Source: Metaphire vulgaris (lineage: Eukaryota; Annelida; Clitellata; Crassiclitellata; Megascolecidae). From it: a DNA stretch of 64,000 nucleotides. Each line of letters starts with the position of its first letter. The stretch's first letter is position 1. The stretch covers positions 11,522,156 through 11,586,155 of the forward strand of contig CM030832.1 in the NCBI GenBank assembly GCA_018105865.1, given 5' to 3'. The translations under genes were made by a program, and so were the position numbers. Below the pieces are notes generated by a model. That model searched no databases, was not told the origin of the DNA, and saw only the letters and a program-made list of their open reading frames with translations. Shown one piece after another: positions 63,875-64,000 of the stretch.

Positions 63875-64000
<126 letters not shown>

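Overview
This is a stretch of animal nuclear DNA. No bacterial-style operon, intact long ORF, rRNA gene or CRISPR array is visible. Nearly all recognisable content is transposon-derived, separated by AT-rich unique sequence and many long microsatellites. The palindromic octamer TAGGCCTA occurs 21 times, where about one is expected. Together with the SINE, LINE and hAT content, this suggests a marine invertebrate, most likely a deuterostome such as an echinoderm. That assignment is inference from general familiarity, not a database result.

DNA transposons dominate. About 30 hAT-type elements can be delimited from the sequence by short terminal inverted repeats, mostly starting CAGTGG, CAGGG, CAGAG or CATGGGCG, and by flanking 8-bp target-site duplications. 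Most are 160-450-bp MITEs. Two larger ones (150-1290 and 60040-62597) keep decayed coding sequence, and a third coding remnant lies at 33932-35021. Several unrelated MITE families share an internal 20-bp motif, GACAAGCAAAAAAGGTCATC, often repeated about 60 bp apart. Two pogo-like MITEs (28974, 37401) and one MITE with long inverted arms (58513) are also present.

There are two related Helitrons in opposite orientation (22911-24882 minus, 41509-43352 plus), each carrying a purine/pyrimidine minisatellite. The second lies inside a hAT MITE. A separate head-to-tail triplet of short Helitrons occupies 47886-49227. Retroelements are decayed LINE reverse-transcriptase fragments (2985-3712, 11085-11400, 38288-38478, 44042-44503, 52490-52740, 53656-53770, 57850-58142). 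There are also three SINE groups, in which tRNA-like and 5S rRNA-like heads are recombined with different tails.

Host genes are represented only by candidate 5' parts. These are a CpG-rich promoter with a perfect TISU start element on the minus strand (about 4453-4555), a signal-peptide exon with a GTAAGC donor at 16866-16959, a TATA promoter with a short leader exon near 19481-19568, a promoter plus signal-peptide exon interrupted by a MITE at 26973-27558, and a 45-codon exon ending in GTAAGT at 32718-32853. A phase-compatible downstream exon may lie at 36177-36253. I could not assign a product to any of them. The layout looks like gene-poor intronic or intergenic DNA with a few first exons scattered through it.
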